NCBI RefSeq assembly: GCF_009497155.1
Contig: NZ_WINI01000001.1
Span: forward strand, 868,001 to 932,000
DNA length: 64,000 nucleotides
Reading direction: 5' to 3'
Source of the DNA: Glaciimonas soli
GTDB taxonomy: Bacteria > Pseudomonadota > Gammaproteobacteria > Burkholderiales > Burkholderiaceae_D
Positions 32,650-42,526 of the stretch are shown piece after piece (position 1 is the stretch's first letter; every line of letters starts with the position of its first letter). A model generated the notes under the pieces. It worked only from the letters and a program-made list of their open reading frames with translations. It was not told the DNA's origin and made no database searches. The position numbers were made by a program, and so were the translations under genes.

Positions 32650-34047
32650 ATGACCACTACTCACCGTCTCGCTTGGCTAAAAAGCGGCCTGTTATGGCGC
32701 ACATTTTTTTTGATGGCGTTCCTGATCTCCGTCAGTATGGTGGCATGGGTTGCGAGCTTTCGCATTGTTGAGCGTGGTCCGCGTGCGCAACAACTCGCGG
32801 CGCAAATTGTCTCGATTATCACAGTTACCCGCGCAGCATTAACGCATTCCGCGCCAGACTTACGACGTGAGCTGCTGTTTGATTTGGCCAGCAATGAAGG
32901 AATCCGGATTTATCCCCTGGAAGCAGATGATCAGGTAGCACCGCCGCCAGACACTGCCGTCATGCCAGAAGTGGAAGCCGACGTCCGTGCCAGCCTGGGG
33001 GAAAAAACCAAATTTTCGTCCAAGGTTAACGATATTGGCGGCTTCTGGGTCAGCTTTACTATCGATGGCGATGAGTACTGGCTGATGTTAGATCGTGACC
33101 GGGTTGATCGTAGTTCCGGCGTGCAATGGCTGCAATGGGCAACTGCCGCAATGATGTTATCGCTATTAGGTGCGATGTTTATTTCTGCATTAATCAATCA
33201 ACCATTGGCACGCATTGCTGCTGCCACCCGCGCCATCGCCAGAGGTGAACAACCAGAACGTTTGCCGGAAACAGGTCCGACTGAAATTGGCGAGGCTAAT
33301 CGTAGTTTCAATCAAATGGCTGACGATTTGCAACGCATAGAATCCGATCGCGCCATCATATTGGCCGGGATTTCGCATGATTTACGCACACCGATTTCAC
33401 GCATGCTGCTTGAGGTCGAAATGGCCAACCTTTCCGATGAAGCACGCACCGGCATGCAATCGGATTTGGCGCAAATGGATGGCATCATCGGTCAATTCTT
33501 AGATTATGCAAAACCTACCGACACCAGTAGTTTCACGCAAATAAATTTAAGTGATTTCTTGCTGGATGTTGCACAAAATGCGACCCGCCACAGCGATCTC
33601 AAAATTCATACCGAAATTGTTCCTTATATCATCGTGTCCGGCAATGAAACCGAACTAAGACGCGTCTTCAACAATCTGATTGAAAACGCCAGACGCTATG
33701 GCAAAAAGGAAGATGGCGATCTCGATAACAACATCGTCGAGGTTGATATTAAAGCCACGCCAGATAAACACGACAAAGTCATCATAGAAGTCGCTGATCA
33801 CGGCATGGGAATACCCGAAGACGAAATACCGCGTCTGTTGAGACCATTCACTCGTCTTGATTCCGCACGCGGCCAAGCCAATGGTTCAGGATTGGGACTG
33901 GCGATCGTCAACCGCATTATCAAACGTCATAACGGTAAAGTGCATCTTTCTAATCGTGATGGCGGCGGCCTGGTCATTCAGATCACCTTGCCACTGGTTC
34001 GCACGTCCGTAAGGTTGGCTAAAAAAACATCACAACCGAAACAATAA
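32650..34047 (+). CDS. envZ: EnvZ-like sensor histidine kinase
   Basis: The 465-residue kinase has two transmembrane helices (about 17-37 and 165-185) flanking a periplasmic sensor of about 125 residues, a HAMP region ([41 protein letters not shown]), the H-box [17 protein letters not shown] with phospho-His about 243, and ATP-binding N ([11 protein letters not shown]), G1 (VADHGMGIP) and G2 ([13 protein letters not shown]) boxes. It partners OmpR. Its 3' end overlaps the convergent ispF gene by 18 bp. Confidence 0.93.
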   Translation: MTTTHRLAWLKSGLLWRTFFLMAFLISVSMVAWVASFRIVERGPRAQQLAAQIVSIITVTRAALTHSAPDLRRELLFDLASNEGIRIYPLEADDQVAPPPDTAVMPEVEADVRASLGEKTKFSSKVNDIGGFWVSFTIDGDEYWLMLDRDRVDRSSGVQWLQWATAAMMLSLLGAMFISALINQPLARIAAATRAIARGEQPERLPETGPTEIGEANRSFNQMADDLQRIESDRAIILAGISHDLRTPISRMLLEVEMANLSDEARTGMQSDLAQMDGIIGQFLDYAKPTDTSSFTQINLSDFLLDVAQNATRHSDLKIHTEIVPYIIVSGNETELRRVFNNLIENARRYGKKEDGDLDNNIVEVDIKATPDKHDKVIIEVADHGMGIPEDEIPRLLRPFTRLDSARGQANGSGLGLAIVNRIIKRHNGKVHLSNRDGGGLVIQITLPLVRTSVRLAKKTSQPKQ

Positions 34048-34527
34048 CGCCACTGCGTCCGCTGCAATACCTTCTTCACGGCCTAAATAACCCATGCGCT
34101 CATTGGTTTTTGCTTTGACGTTGACCTGATCTATCGCCACACCGCAATCAGCGGCGATATGCTCCACCATCTTGGCGATATGCGGCGCCATTTTGGGCGC
34201 TTGCGCAATGATGGTGCAATCAATATTACCGATACCAAAACCCGCCGCAGTAATACGCCTAACAGCCTCACGCAATAATTTACGAGAATTAGTGCCGGCA
34301 AATTCAGGATCCGTATCTGGGAAGTGACGACCAATATCGCCCAAAGCAGCAGCACCAAATAATGCATCGGTAATCGCATGCAGCAATACATCGGCATCGG
34401 AGTGGCCTAACAATCCGGTTTTATGCGGAATCGTTACACCGCCAATAATCAGCGGGCGTCCCGTAACTAAAGCGTGGCAATCGTAACCCTGCCCTATACG
34501 GAAAGGTGGAATAGTGGATGGATTCAT
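34030..34527 (-). CDS. ispF: 2-C-methyl-D-erythritol 2,4-cyclodiphosphate synthase
   Basis: The 165-residue protein carries the IspF signature: [11 protein letters not shown] (metal-binding Asp and His), [36 protein letters not shown] (about 37-71) and [25 protein letters not shown] at the end. It forms the cyclic diphosphate in the MEP route to isoprenoids. It overlaps ispD by 4 bp and envZ by 18 bp. Confidence 0.98.
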   Translation of the reverse strand: MNPSTIPPFRIGQGYDCHALVTGRPLIIGGVTIPHKTGLLGHSDADVLLHAITDALFGAAALGDIGRHFPDTDPEFAGTNSRKLLREAVRRITAAGFGIGNIDCTIIAQAPKMAPHIAKMVEHIAADCGVAIDQVNVKAKTNERMGYLGREEGIAADAVALLFRL

Positions 34528-35267
34528 TTCGATTCTTTCAAAAATAATTCAGCTAATTCAATATCATGCGGCAAAGTCACTTTGAAATTGCGCGGACTAC
34601 CTGCGACTAATCGTGGCTGCAAGCCCAACATTTCGACGGCACTGGCATCGTCTGTGATTTGCTCGGCATTATCCAAAGCATACGACAAAGCACGTTGTAA
34701 TAGCTGATAACGAAACATTTGTGGCGTCTGCGCAGCCCACAGCGCGTCTCGCGGCACGGTTTCCTTTACACGCTCGCCATCGGTGCTGGCGCCACGCTTC
34801 AAGGTATCGACCACCGGCAGCGCCAATAAACCACCAACGTCGTCCTCTTTCAATGCTGCCATCAAACGTTCAAGCAACGTCACATTCAACCCTGGACGCG
34901 CTGCATCATGCACCAGCACCCAGTCGTCGTCACTGAATTGGTCACGCAACCGACCACGCATTGCCGCCAATCCATTCAACACTGACAAATGACGACTATC
35001 ACCACCGTGATACAGCACGGTGACGCGATCAGCCAAATGTGGTGCCGCCGCCATCATTGCCGCAATATAGCCATCATCTGCGCTCACGACCACGAAGGTA
35101 TGTGTGATTAAAGTCGAGGCAGCAAAGGTATCCAACACATGTTGCAGCATCGGTTTACCAGCAAGTGGCAAATATTGCTTGGGAAATTCTTTCCCCATAC
35201 GTGCGCCGACACCGGCCGCGGGGATCAAACCGAAATAACGAGGAGAATGGGACGGTGACTGTGACAT
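34524..35267 (-). CDS. ispD: 2-C-methyl-D-erythritol 4-phosphate cytidylyltransferase
   Basis: ATG 35267 (247 residues) is chosen because the family starts just after it ([39 protein letters not shown], the CTP-binding loop). Other motifs are [41 protein letters not shown] and [11 protein letters not shown]. It makes CDP-methylerythritol, the step before IspE in the MEP pathway. The gene precedes ispF with a 4-bp overlap. Confidence 0.97.
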   Translation of the reverse strand: MSQSPSHSPRYFGLIPAAGVGARMGKEFPKQYLPLAGKPMLQHVLDTFAASTLITHTFVVVSADDGYIAAMMAAAPHLADRVTVLYHGGDSRHLSVLNGLAAMRGRLRDQFSDDDWVLVHDAARPGLNVTLLERLMAALKEDDVGGLLALPVVDTLKRGASTDGERVKETVPRDALWAAQTPQMFRYQLLQRALSYALDNAEQITDDASAVEMLGLQPRLVAGSPRNFKVTLPHDIELAELFLKESK

Positions 35268-35441
35268 TATGCGATAGTATTTTACTAAAATATGCTGACA
35301 TGACACGCAATAAACATACCGGCAACGGTAGTTTATAATGACGCGCTTGTTTCGCTCTTGCTGCGATCTTGCTGTTAACTGGCTATGCTAGTGCATAGCT
35401 GCTTTTTTGTCATAATTTTCCGCCGCCCTGTCCGGCCTCCC

Positions 35442-35543
35442 AAGTATGCAAAAAAAATGTTGAGACTAGGTGTGCCGAACGCAGACAGTACGCAGGTACG
35501 GCAAGGAGGCACAACGACGTATAAACGTTTTTTTGACATACTT
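35442..35543 (+). repeat. Dispersed structured intergenic element, copy C
   Basis: It starts AAGTATGCAAAAAAAATGTT and ends AACGTTTTTTTGACATACTT, which are near-perfect complements. Inside is the core GAGACTAGGTGTGCCGAACG, then CAGACAGTAC-GCAG-GTACGG, then CAAGGAGGCACAACGACG-TATAAAC. TGTGCC pairs with GGCACA. It lies 38 bp upstream of the mfd start codon. Confidence 0.85.
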
Positions 35544-35581
35544 ATTTCCAACTCAATCAGATCAAATCCCAGCCCGACCCG

Positions 35582-38500
35582 ATGCCATTTGACCTAGAAA
35601 AATCTCTCCCAAAACCTGGTGCCCGTTTTGTACTTCCAGCTTTGCACGGTTCGGCAGATGCCTATGCGTTAGCACGTGCCGCATTGCAGTTGAAAGCGCA
35701 AAAGAAAATGCTGACCGTAGTGGTTGCCAATGCCACCGATGCCCAGCGTTTACTGGCTGAGATTCCCTGGTTTGCAGGAGATAAGCGACAAGATCAGCAA
35801 GATAAAAGCAACAATCCCAACGCGCAGAAAAAGCTTCGCTGCCATCTGCTGCCAGATTGGGAAACCTTACCTTACGACGCATTTTCCCCCCATCAGGACT
35901 TAGTCTCCGAGCGATTGGCAACGCTATACGAAATCCAAAATGGTCAATGTGATGTATTGATCGTACCTGCCACCACCGCGCTAGTGCGGATGGCGCCGCC
36001 ATCGTTTTTGGCGGCCTACACCTTCTTTTTTAAGCAAGGCGAAACGCTGGATGAAGCGCGTCTGAAAACGCAACTGACACTGGCGGGTTATAACAATGTC
36101 ACGCAGGTTATTTCGCCCGGCGAGTATTCCGTACGCGGTGGCTTAATTGATATTTTCCCTATGGGTTCGGTACTGCCTTACCGCATCGATTTATTCGGTG
36201 ATGCCATCGAAACCATACGCACGTTTGACGCCGATACCCAGCGCTCTCTCTATCCTGTCAAAGAAGTGCGTTTGCTGCCGGGACGTGAATTCCCGATGGA
36301 TGAAACTGCACGCACGGCTTTCCGCCACCGTTGGCGTGAAGTGTTTGAAGGCGATCCGTCACGTTCTGCGATTTATAAGGATATTGGCAACGGAATTGCT
36401 TCGGCTGGTATTGAATATTATCTGCCACTATTTTTTGACGATACTGCAACCCTGTTCGACTATATTCCAGCCGATGCCACTTTCGCCTTGTTGGGCGATA
36501 TTGACGGTGCGATCCAGCGTTTTTGGGTTGATACGCAATCGCGCTATCAATTCCTCAAATCCAGTCGCGAGCGTCCGCTACTGGCACCCGAAGCTATTTT
36601 CCTCACTGATGAAAATTTTTTCGCATTAGCTAAAACACATGGCCGTTGGCTTATTAACAATAACCTCCAAAACAGTGATGCGGCTTCTGAGTTATCTAGT
36701 CCCATTCCGAATATCGCCGTCAATCGCCGCAGCGATGACCCGTTGACCAATCTGCGTGCGTATATTTTGCAGAGTAATAAACGCGTCATGATCTGCGCTG
36801 AATCGAATGGTCGACGCGAAACGCTGCAACAGTATTTCAACGAATATGATCTGTCGTTGCAGCTATGTGACGACTATGACGATTTCATCACGTCGTCGTC
36901 AAAATTGATGTTAGGCGTCGCGCCTTTGCACGCTGGTTTTGAATTGCACGATATTGTATTCATTACCGAAACTGAGCTATACGCAGGCTCAGGTCGTCGC
37001 GTCGGCAAAAAGAAACAAGAGGGTGTAACGCAGGTCGAGTCGATGGTACGCGACTTGTCCGAGCTCAAAATCAATGATCCGGTGGTGCATATAAACCACG
37101 GAATTGGTCGCTATATGGGCTTGATCAGCATGGATTTGGGCGAAGGTGAAACCGAATTTTTGCATCTGGAATATGCCAAAGATACCAAGCTCTATGTGCC
37201 GGTTTCGCAACTGCATGTGATCTCACGTTATTCCGGAGCGTCGCCGGATGACGCGCCGTTGCATTCGCTCGGCTCTGGACAATGGGAAAAAGCCAAACGC
37301 AAAGCCGCGCAACAAGTCCGCGATACCGCCGCTGAATTATTAAATCTCTATGCAAGACGCGCTTTGCGCCAAGGTTTTGCTTTTGAATATTCCGCGCATG
37401 ATTACGCCAACTTTGCCGAAAGTTTCGGCTTTGAAGAAACCGCCGATCAAGCGGCCGCAATCAACGCCGTCATCAAAGATATGACCAGCGGTAAGCCCAT
37501 GGATAGATTGATTTGCGGCGACGTTGGTTTCGGCAAAACTGAAGTCGCCTTGCGTGCCGCATTTGTTGCCGTACTCGGCGGCAAGCAAGTAGCAATTCTG
37601 GCGCCAACCACTTTGCTGGCCGAACAGCATGCGCAAACCTTCGCAGACCGCTTCGCTGACTGGCCGGTCAAAATCGCTGAATTATCGCGCTTCCGTAGCG
37701 GTAAAGAAATTACACAAGCCATCAAAGGCATGGCCGATGGTACGGTCGATATCGTGATTGGCACACATAAATTGCTCTCCAATGATGTGAAATTTTCACG
37801 TCTTGGTTTAGTCATCATTGATGAAGAACATCGGTTCGGCGTACGTCAAAAAGAAGCGCTGAAAGCATTGCGAGCTGAGGTTGATGTGCTGACACTGACC
37901 GCCACGCCGATCCCACGCACACTGGGCATGGCGCTGGAAGGCTTACGTGATTTCTCCATCATCGCCACTGCGCCGCAAAAGCGCCTGGCAATCAAAACCT
38001 TTGTTCGCAGTGAAGATAATTCCACCATCCGTGAAGCTTGTTTACGTGAGTTGAAGCGTGGCGGTCAAGTTTACTTTTTGCATAATGAAGTCGAAACCAT
38101 TCAGAACCGCAAAGCGATGCTGGAAGAGTTATTACCAGAAGCGCGCATCGCCGTCGCCCACGGTCAAATGCATGAGCGCGATCTGGAAAAAGTCATGCGC
38201 GATTTTGTTGCGCAGCGTTTCAATATTTTGCTCTGTACAACGATCATCGAAACCGGTATCGACGTACCCACCGCCAACACCATCATCATGCACAGAGCCG
38301 ACAAATTCGGTCTGGCGCAATTGCACCAACTACGTGGCCGCGTTGGTCGTTCGCATCATCAGGCTTATGCTTATTTATTGGTGCATGACGTCCAAGGCCT
38401 GTCAAAACTGGCGCAACGTCGACTGGATGCGATTCAGCAAATGGAAGAACTCGGCAGCGGCTTTTATCTGGCCATGCACGATCTGGAAATTCGTGGCGCA

Positions 38501-39064
38501 GGGGAAGTATTGGGTGACAATCAATCAGGTGAAATGGTTGAAATCGGATTCCAGTTATATTCCGACATGCTCAACGAAGCCGTGCGCGCGTTGAAAAATG
38601 GTAAAGAGCCCGATTTGGCTGCGCCGCTATCGACCACCACCGAAATCAATTTGCATGTCCCTGCCCTGTTGCCGAATGAATACTGCGGCGATGTGCATGA
38701 ACGACTATCGTTGTACAAACGATTGGCCAATTGCAATGCATCAGAAAAAATCGACGATTTACAAGAAGAGTTAATAGATCGTTTTGGCAAATTACCCGAT
38801 CCTGCCAAAGCCCTGATTGAAACGCATAGATTGCGCATCGCGGCCAAGCCAGTCGGCATCATCAAAATCGACGCACACGCCGATGCTGCTCTTCTACAAT
38901 TTGAGGCGAAGCCTCCGATAGATCCTATGCGTATCATTGAACTGATACAGAAAAATCGTCATATCAAATTGAATGGTCCGGACAAGCTGCGCATTACCGT
39001 TAATATGCCGGATCTTGCTGCGCGGGTGAATCAGGTGAAAGCGACGATACGATCGTTGAGCTAA
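35582..39064 (+). CDS. mfd: Transcription-repair coupling factor Mfd
   Basis: The 1160-residue protein has the expected length and order. An N-terminal UvrB-like part contains LLPDWETLPYDAFSPHQDLVSERLATLYEI. The RNA polymerase-interaction region has PVVHINHGIGRYMGL and EFLHLEYAKDTKLYVPV. The helicase motor has Walker A GDVGFGKTEVALRAAF (about 645-660), the DEEH box IIDEEHRFGVRQKEALK (about 745), TATPIPRTLGMAL, and motif VI QLRGRVGRSHHQAYAYL. The C-terminal D7 region ends the protein. It removes stalled RNA polymerase from lesions and recruits UvrA. The start ATG 35582 follows the dispersed element at 35442-35543. Confidence 0.98.
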   Translation: MPFDLEKSLPKPGARFVLPALHGSADAYALARAALQLKAQKKMLTVVVANATDAQRLLAEIPWFAGDKRQDQQDKSNNPNAQKKLRCHLLPDWETLPYDAFSPHQDLVSERLATLYEIQNGQCDVLIVPATTALVRMAPPSFLAAYTFFFKQGETLDEARLKTQLTLAGYNNVTQVISPGEYSVRGGLIDIFPMGSVLPYRIDLFGDAIETIRTFDADTQRSLYPVKEVRLLPGREFPMDETARTAFRHRWREVFEGDPSRSAIYKDIGNGIASAGIEYYLPLFFDDTATLFDYIPADATFALLGDIDGAIQRFWVDTQSRYQFLKSSRERPLLAPEAIFLTDENFFALAKTHGRWLINNNLQNSDAASELSSPIPNIAVNRRSDDPLTNLRAYILQSNKRVMICAESNGRRETLQQYFNEYDLSLQLCDDYDDFITSSSKLMLGVAPLHAGFELHDIVFITETELYAGSGRRVGKKKQEGVTQVESMVRDLSELKINDPVVHINHGIGRYMGLISMDLGEGETEFLHLEYAKDTKLYVPVSQLHVISRYSGASPDDAPLHSLGSGQWEKAKRKAAQQVRDTAAELLNLYARRALRQGFAFEYSAHDYANFAESFGFEETADQAAAINAVIKDMTSGKPMDRLICGDVGFGKTEVALRAAFVAVLGGKQVAILAPTTLLAEQHAQTFADRFADWPVKIAELSRFRSGKEITQAIKGMADGTVDIVIGTHKLLSNDVKFSRLGLVIIDEEHRFGVRQKEALKALRAEVDVLTLTATPIPRTLGMALEGLRDFSIIATAPQKRLAIKTFVRSEDNSTIREACLRELKRGGQVYFLHNEVETIQNRKAMLEELLPEARIAVAHGQMHERDLEKVMRDFVAQRFNILLCTTIIETGIDVPTANTIIMHRADKFGLAQLHQLRGRVGRSHHQAYAYLLVHDVQGLSKLAQRRLDAIQQMEELGSGFYLAMHDLEIRGAGEVLGDNQSGEMVEIGFQLYSDMLNEAVRALKNGKEPDLAAPLSTTTEINLHVPALLPNEYCGDVHERLSLYKRLANCNASEKIDDLQEELIDRFGKLPDPAKALIETHRLRIAAKPVGIIKIDAHADAALLQFEAKPPIDPMRIIELIQKNRHIKLNGPDKLRITVNMPDLAARVNQVKATIRSLS

Positions 39065-39152
39065 TCGCTACGGCACTCCCCTCGACCAGATGCGTGGGGA
39101 GAAGAAGACTATGCAACATCAATTAAATTATTTTTTTGCAAAAAGACATAAT

Positions 39153-40007
39153 ATGAAACTGACCCTACAAAGCGCCGGCAAAACCCCCATTACGGCGCTT
39201 CAACACATCGCAGCCATAGCCGAACCGCAACGCACGCTCGATATCAGTGATGCGCACAGAACCATTTTACATTGCGAAGATGTGATTTATTCCGAGGCCG
39301 TCAAAGCCGAAGTTGATGCCGCCTGTCACGCTGCTCGGCTTGATTATGCTTTTACACCCGTCACGCAACAGTTGAGTGATTTCAAATTGTTGAGCATGGA
39401 CATGGATTCGACATTAATCACCATCGAATGCATCGATGAAATCGCCGATATGCAAGGTTTGAAATCGCAAGTCTCTGCTATCACTGAAGCATCCATGCGC
39501 GGCGAATTGGATTTCAATGAAAGCCTGCTACGCCGCGTCGCTTTGCTCAAAGGCTTGGACGCGTCGGCTTTACAGCGCGTGTACGACGAGCGTCTGCAAC
39601 TTTCACCCGGCGCAGAAAAAATGCTGGCAGCGATTCAAGCTGCAGGCATCAAAACTTTATTGGTATCAGGTGGTTTTACTTTTTTCACAGACCGTATCAA
39701 AACCCGTTTAAATCTCGATTACACATATGCCAATACATTGGAAATCGTCGATGGAAAATTGACTGGAAAAGTCGTCGGTGAAATCGTCAATGCCGATGTT
39801 AAAAAAACCACTGTCGAAAAAATATGTGGCGAATTAAATATCACGCCAACACAGACTATCGTTATGGGTGACGGTGCCAATGATCTGAAAATGATGGGCA
39901 TATCTGGACTGTCAGTCGCCTTCCGCGCCAAGCCGATTGTGCGAGAAAAAGCCAGTCTGGCCTTGAATTTTGTGGGATTGGATGGCATCTTGCCTATATT
40001 GGCCTGA
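39153..40007 (+). CDS. serB: Phosphoserine phosphatase
   Basis: I prefer ATG 39153 (284 residues), where the family N-terminus MKLTLQSAGK begins; ATG 39111, with the better GGGGAGAAG site, remains possible. HAD motifs are SMDMDSTLITIECIDEIAD (nucleophile Asp about 83), SGGFTFF, KKTTVEKICGEL and MGDGANDLKMMGISG. It makes L-serine from phosphoserine, the last step of serine biosynthesis. It follows mfd within 90 bp. Confidence 0.95.
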   Translation: MKLTLQSAGKTPITALQHIAAIAEPQRTLDISDAHRTILHCEDVIYSEAVKAEVDAACHAARLDYAFTPVTQQLSDFKLLSMDMDSTLITIECIDEIADMQGLKSQVSAITEASMRGELDFNESLLRRVALLKGLDASALQRVYDERLQLSPGAEKMLAAIQAAGIKTLLVSGGFTFFTDRIKTRLNLDYTYANTLEIVDGKLTGKVVGEIVNADVKKTTVEKICGELNITPTQTIVMGDGANDLKMMGISGLSVAFRAKPIVREKASLALNFVGLDGILPILA

Positions 40008-40062
40008 TTCGCACAAAAAGCGATAAGAAATCAGTGACTCTATTAACTGACAAGGAAAGCCC

Positions 40063-40431
40063 ATGACACAAGATCTCGTTTTCGACAGCAAGCTGGATTC
40101 TGCTAAAAATCTGGCATGGTGGTTATACCTGTTCCACGGTCTCAGCGTCGTGTTTTCACTGGGATTACTTTCATTTATTCCTTTGATTATCAATTACATC
40201 AAGCGTGATGACGCACTGGACACCTTTGTGTACAGCCATCACAACTGGCAAATCCGTTCGTTTTGGTGGTACCTGATATGGATGGCAGTCGGTTGCGCAC
40301 TGTATATCACCCTTATCGGCATCCCTTTCGCCTTTTTTGTATGGACAGTGGCATGGCTATGGAAAGCCTACCGCTTGATTAAAGGCTTGCTGGATTTGAA
40401 TGATAACAAGGCGATGCCACCCGCCCGATGA
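40063..40431 (+). CDS. DUF4870-family small membrane protein
   Basis: The 122-residue protein has three hydrophobic helices and the family pattern: AWWLYLFHGLSVVFSLGLLSFIPLIINYIKRDDALDTFVYSHHNWQIRSFWWYLIW and GIPFAFFVWTVAWLWKAYRLIKGLLDLNDNKAMP. The function of DUF4870 proteins is unknown. It lies 55 bp after serB with AAGGAAA before the ATG, and ends at a strong terminator. Confidence 0.9.
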   Translation: MTQDLVFDSKLDSAKNLAWWLYLFHGLSVVFSLGLLSFIPLIINYIKRDDALDTFVYSHHNWQIRSFWWYLIWMAVGCALYITLIGIPFAFFVWTVAWLWKAYRLIKGLLDLNDNKAMPPAR

Positions 40432-40453
40432 TGTAATAAACAGCTATTCAATT

Positions 40454-40490
40454 AAAAAAGCCGCCGAATCAGTTGATTCGGCGGCTTTTT
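40454..40490. terminator. Strong intrinsic terminator, bidirectional
   Basis: AAAAAAGCCGCCGAATC-AGTT-GATTCGGCGGCTTTTT with A/T tracts on both sides, between the convergent DUF4870 and thioredoxin-like genes. Confidence 0.93.
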
Positions 40491-40512
40491 CATATCCGGT
40501 ATTGATATCGGA

Positions 40513-42093
40513 TTAAACCTTCGCTGGCGTCAATAAACCCTGGCAAGTCGTACGTTGCGCATCGGCTGCTGGCAATTTGCTACAAACACCATTCAACTGT
40601 GCCTGCACCCGACCAAAGCTGGCGTCATGATGACCGGTAGTTTTCCAGGCAGTGAGCTTGCGGCCTAATTTTTCCAGGGATGAACGATTACGTTCGTAGA
40701 AAGCATTCTGTGTTTGTCCCAACTCCTGAAATACACTGGACGACACTTTTTCTATGCGCGTTTCATCTTGCGGTGCCAGATCAATCAAATTACTCAGATA
40801 AGTCACGCCCCATTGCAGACGTGTGGCCGGGCCTTGCGCCGCTTGATAGGCCTGTTCATACCAGCTGATTGCTGCCGCTTTATCGCCACGCGTCTTAGCA
40901 TTTGCAGCCAAACCTAGCATCAAATAGTAAGGAGAATGCGAGGTTTTCAGTTCGGCTTTCAGCAAGTTGTCTGAATCATCTAGCAAGCCGGCTTTGGCTA
41001 ATACATCTGCACTTGCATCGATTACTGCATGGCGTTCAAAAGGATTGGTCGTCGTTTTATCCACAATAGCGACTTGCTTGCGCACTTCATTTTGCAAAGC
41101 GGGTGACAGCGCGCCTTCTGGTTTCTCCAGACGTGCCAACGAAACTTTCGCCGCCAAAGCGGAAATACGATCAGCTTTCGACAAAGTGGTATCAGCATCC
41201 AAACGGCTCAACGCTTTATCCCATGTAGCGGTTAATTGCGCCCGTGCAGGTGTATTCACCGCCGTCACCAAACCTACCAGTTCGGTCGGATAGCCAGACA
41301 GTAAATCAACGTTGTCACGCGCGGCATGCGGATTCGTCAACACACTGGATAATAACTTGGTTGCGGCCGCTTTATCGACACTGGCTGGATCACCCGTTTT
41401 AGGATTAGTCGCCGCCACCAAAGCACTTAAGGCCAAGCGTTTAGCATTGTCTCCAGCAGGGCTGGCCTTGGCGAGCTTTTGCAACGTTGCCTGCAAATCT
41501 TTATTGGAAACCAATTGCTGCTCATCCGTATCCCAAGAATAATAAGCCAGCATGCGCCATTCATCCTCGCTCAACTTACCGCCTGTCAGCGCCGATTTCA
41601 AAATGTCTTTGACCGGATGATTCGCGTTCATGGCCAATCCCAAGGTCTGCAAATAACGCTTGGCATCCACCTCACCAGGCAAGCGCGTAATCTCAGTCCC
41701 ATCGGCTTTAAACAAAATCGTAGTGGGATATCCGCTCACCTTAAAACGCGCACCCAATTTCTGTGCGCCCGGGCTGTCACCATCAATATGCACCGGCACA
41801 AAAAAACTAGAGCGCTGAATAAAATCCTTACGATTGAAAATCGTCGCCTTCACCTCATTACACGGCGGGCACCAAGTCGCCCCCCAGTAAAGAAATAACG
41901 GTTTATTGTGCGCCTTAGCATACGCAAAAGCAGCATCAACATCGCCATCGAACCAGGCAATACCAGCTTCGGTATTTGCCGTTGCAGGCGTAGCTGCAAC
42001 AGCAGCAGGAGCATTAGCTGCATTAGCGGCTAATGCAAACGTTGGCGCTGCAACCAACAATAAAGCGGTCAAAATAGATTGTCGAATGTTCAT
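40513..42093 (-). CDS. Secreted thioredoxin-fold protein with long C-terminal helical domain
   Basis: The 526-residue product has a signal peptide (SILTALLLVAAPTFALA), an Ala-rich linker, and a thioredoxin domain (about 45-165) with the active-site motif WGATWCPPCNEVK (Cys about 75 and 78). The cis-Pro segment VSGYPTTILF follows. The remaining 350 residues are helical, repeat-like and Ala/Leu-rich, resembling TPR-like scaffolds. Likely a periplasmic thiol-disulfide protein, substrate unknown. It is single-gene, followed by the hairpin terminator. Confidence 0.85.
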   Translation of the reverse strand: MNIRQSILTALLLVAAPTFALAANAANAPAAVAATPATANTEAGIAWFDGDVDAAFAYAKAHNKPLFLYWGATWCPPCNEVKATIFNRKDFIQRSSFFVPVHIDGDSPGAQKLGARFKVSGYPTTILFKADGTEITRLPGEVDAKRYLQTLGLAMNANHPVKDILKSALTGGKLSEDEWRMLAYYSWDTDEQQLVSNKDLQATLQKLAKASPAGDNAKRLALSALVAATNPKTGDPASVDKAAATKLLSSVLTNPHAARDNVDLLSGYPTELVGLVTAVNTPARAQLTATWDKALSRLDADTTLSKADRISALAAKVSLARLEKPEGALSPALQNEVRKQVAIVDKTTTNPFERHAVIDASADVLAKAGLLDDSDNLLKAELKTSHSPYYLMLGLAANAKTRGDKAAAISWYEQAYQAAQGPATRLQWGVTYLSNLIDLAPQDETRIEKVSSSVFQELGQTQNAFYERNRSSLEKLGRKLTAWKTTGHHDASFGRVQAQLNGVCSKLPAADAQRTTCQGLLTPAKV

Positions 42094-42526
42094 TAAAATC
42101 TCTTTCTAATTAATATTATTCGATGAATATATAGACGATTTTTGTAACCGTCAAAAATACCTGAATATCTCAATGGCACCGATGCAAATTACATCACCAA
42201 GCCTGTGACTTTTGACGGTGCTGTTGAAGTTGCTGTTGCTTTTGAAGTACCTCGCATTGGACGTTGCCAAATGTGCCAACTGTCATTCGGGAATTATGGG
42301 AAGACATGTCTGAGCGAAGCGAGTTGGTCTTTCCATCCGAATGACAGTTGGCGCATTTGGGGGACACTCGTCAAAGACGAGTGACGGCTCTGGCAGGAGC
42401 AGTGCTCCTGCCCTTCTTTTTGGTTACTTTTTCTTGGCGAAGCAAGAAAAAGTAACCAGCTGTCGGCCTACCCCCGACATTGCCAGTTCCACGGAGTGAC
42501 TCCCTCACCCACTAGCACCACAGAAG
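42094..42526. other. Gene-free region with four successive hairpins
   Basis: This 433-bp spacer carries the hairpin array at 42267-42457 downstream of the TonB receptor gene (minus) and upstream of the thioredoxin-like gene. The rest contains no gene I can support. Confidence 0.6.
42267..42457. repeat. Array of four hairpins, probably a composite interspersed repeat
   Basis: H1: arms 42267-42290 and 42337-42360 (CCAAATGTGCCAACTGTCAT and its complement, one mismatch region), continued inside by ATGGGAAGAC / GTCTTTCCAT. H2: CACTCGTC-AAA-GACGAGTG, 42365-42383. H3: GCAGGAGCA-GTGCTCCTGC, 42393-42411. H4: GGTTACTTTTTCTTG...CAAGAAAAAGTAACC, 42422-42457. The last one resembles a repeat common in many proteobacterial genomes. 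Confidence 0.75.
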
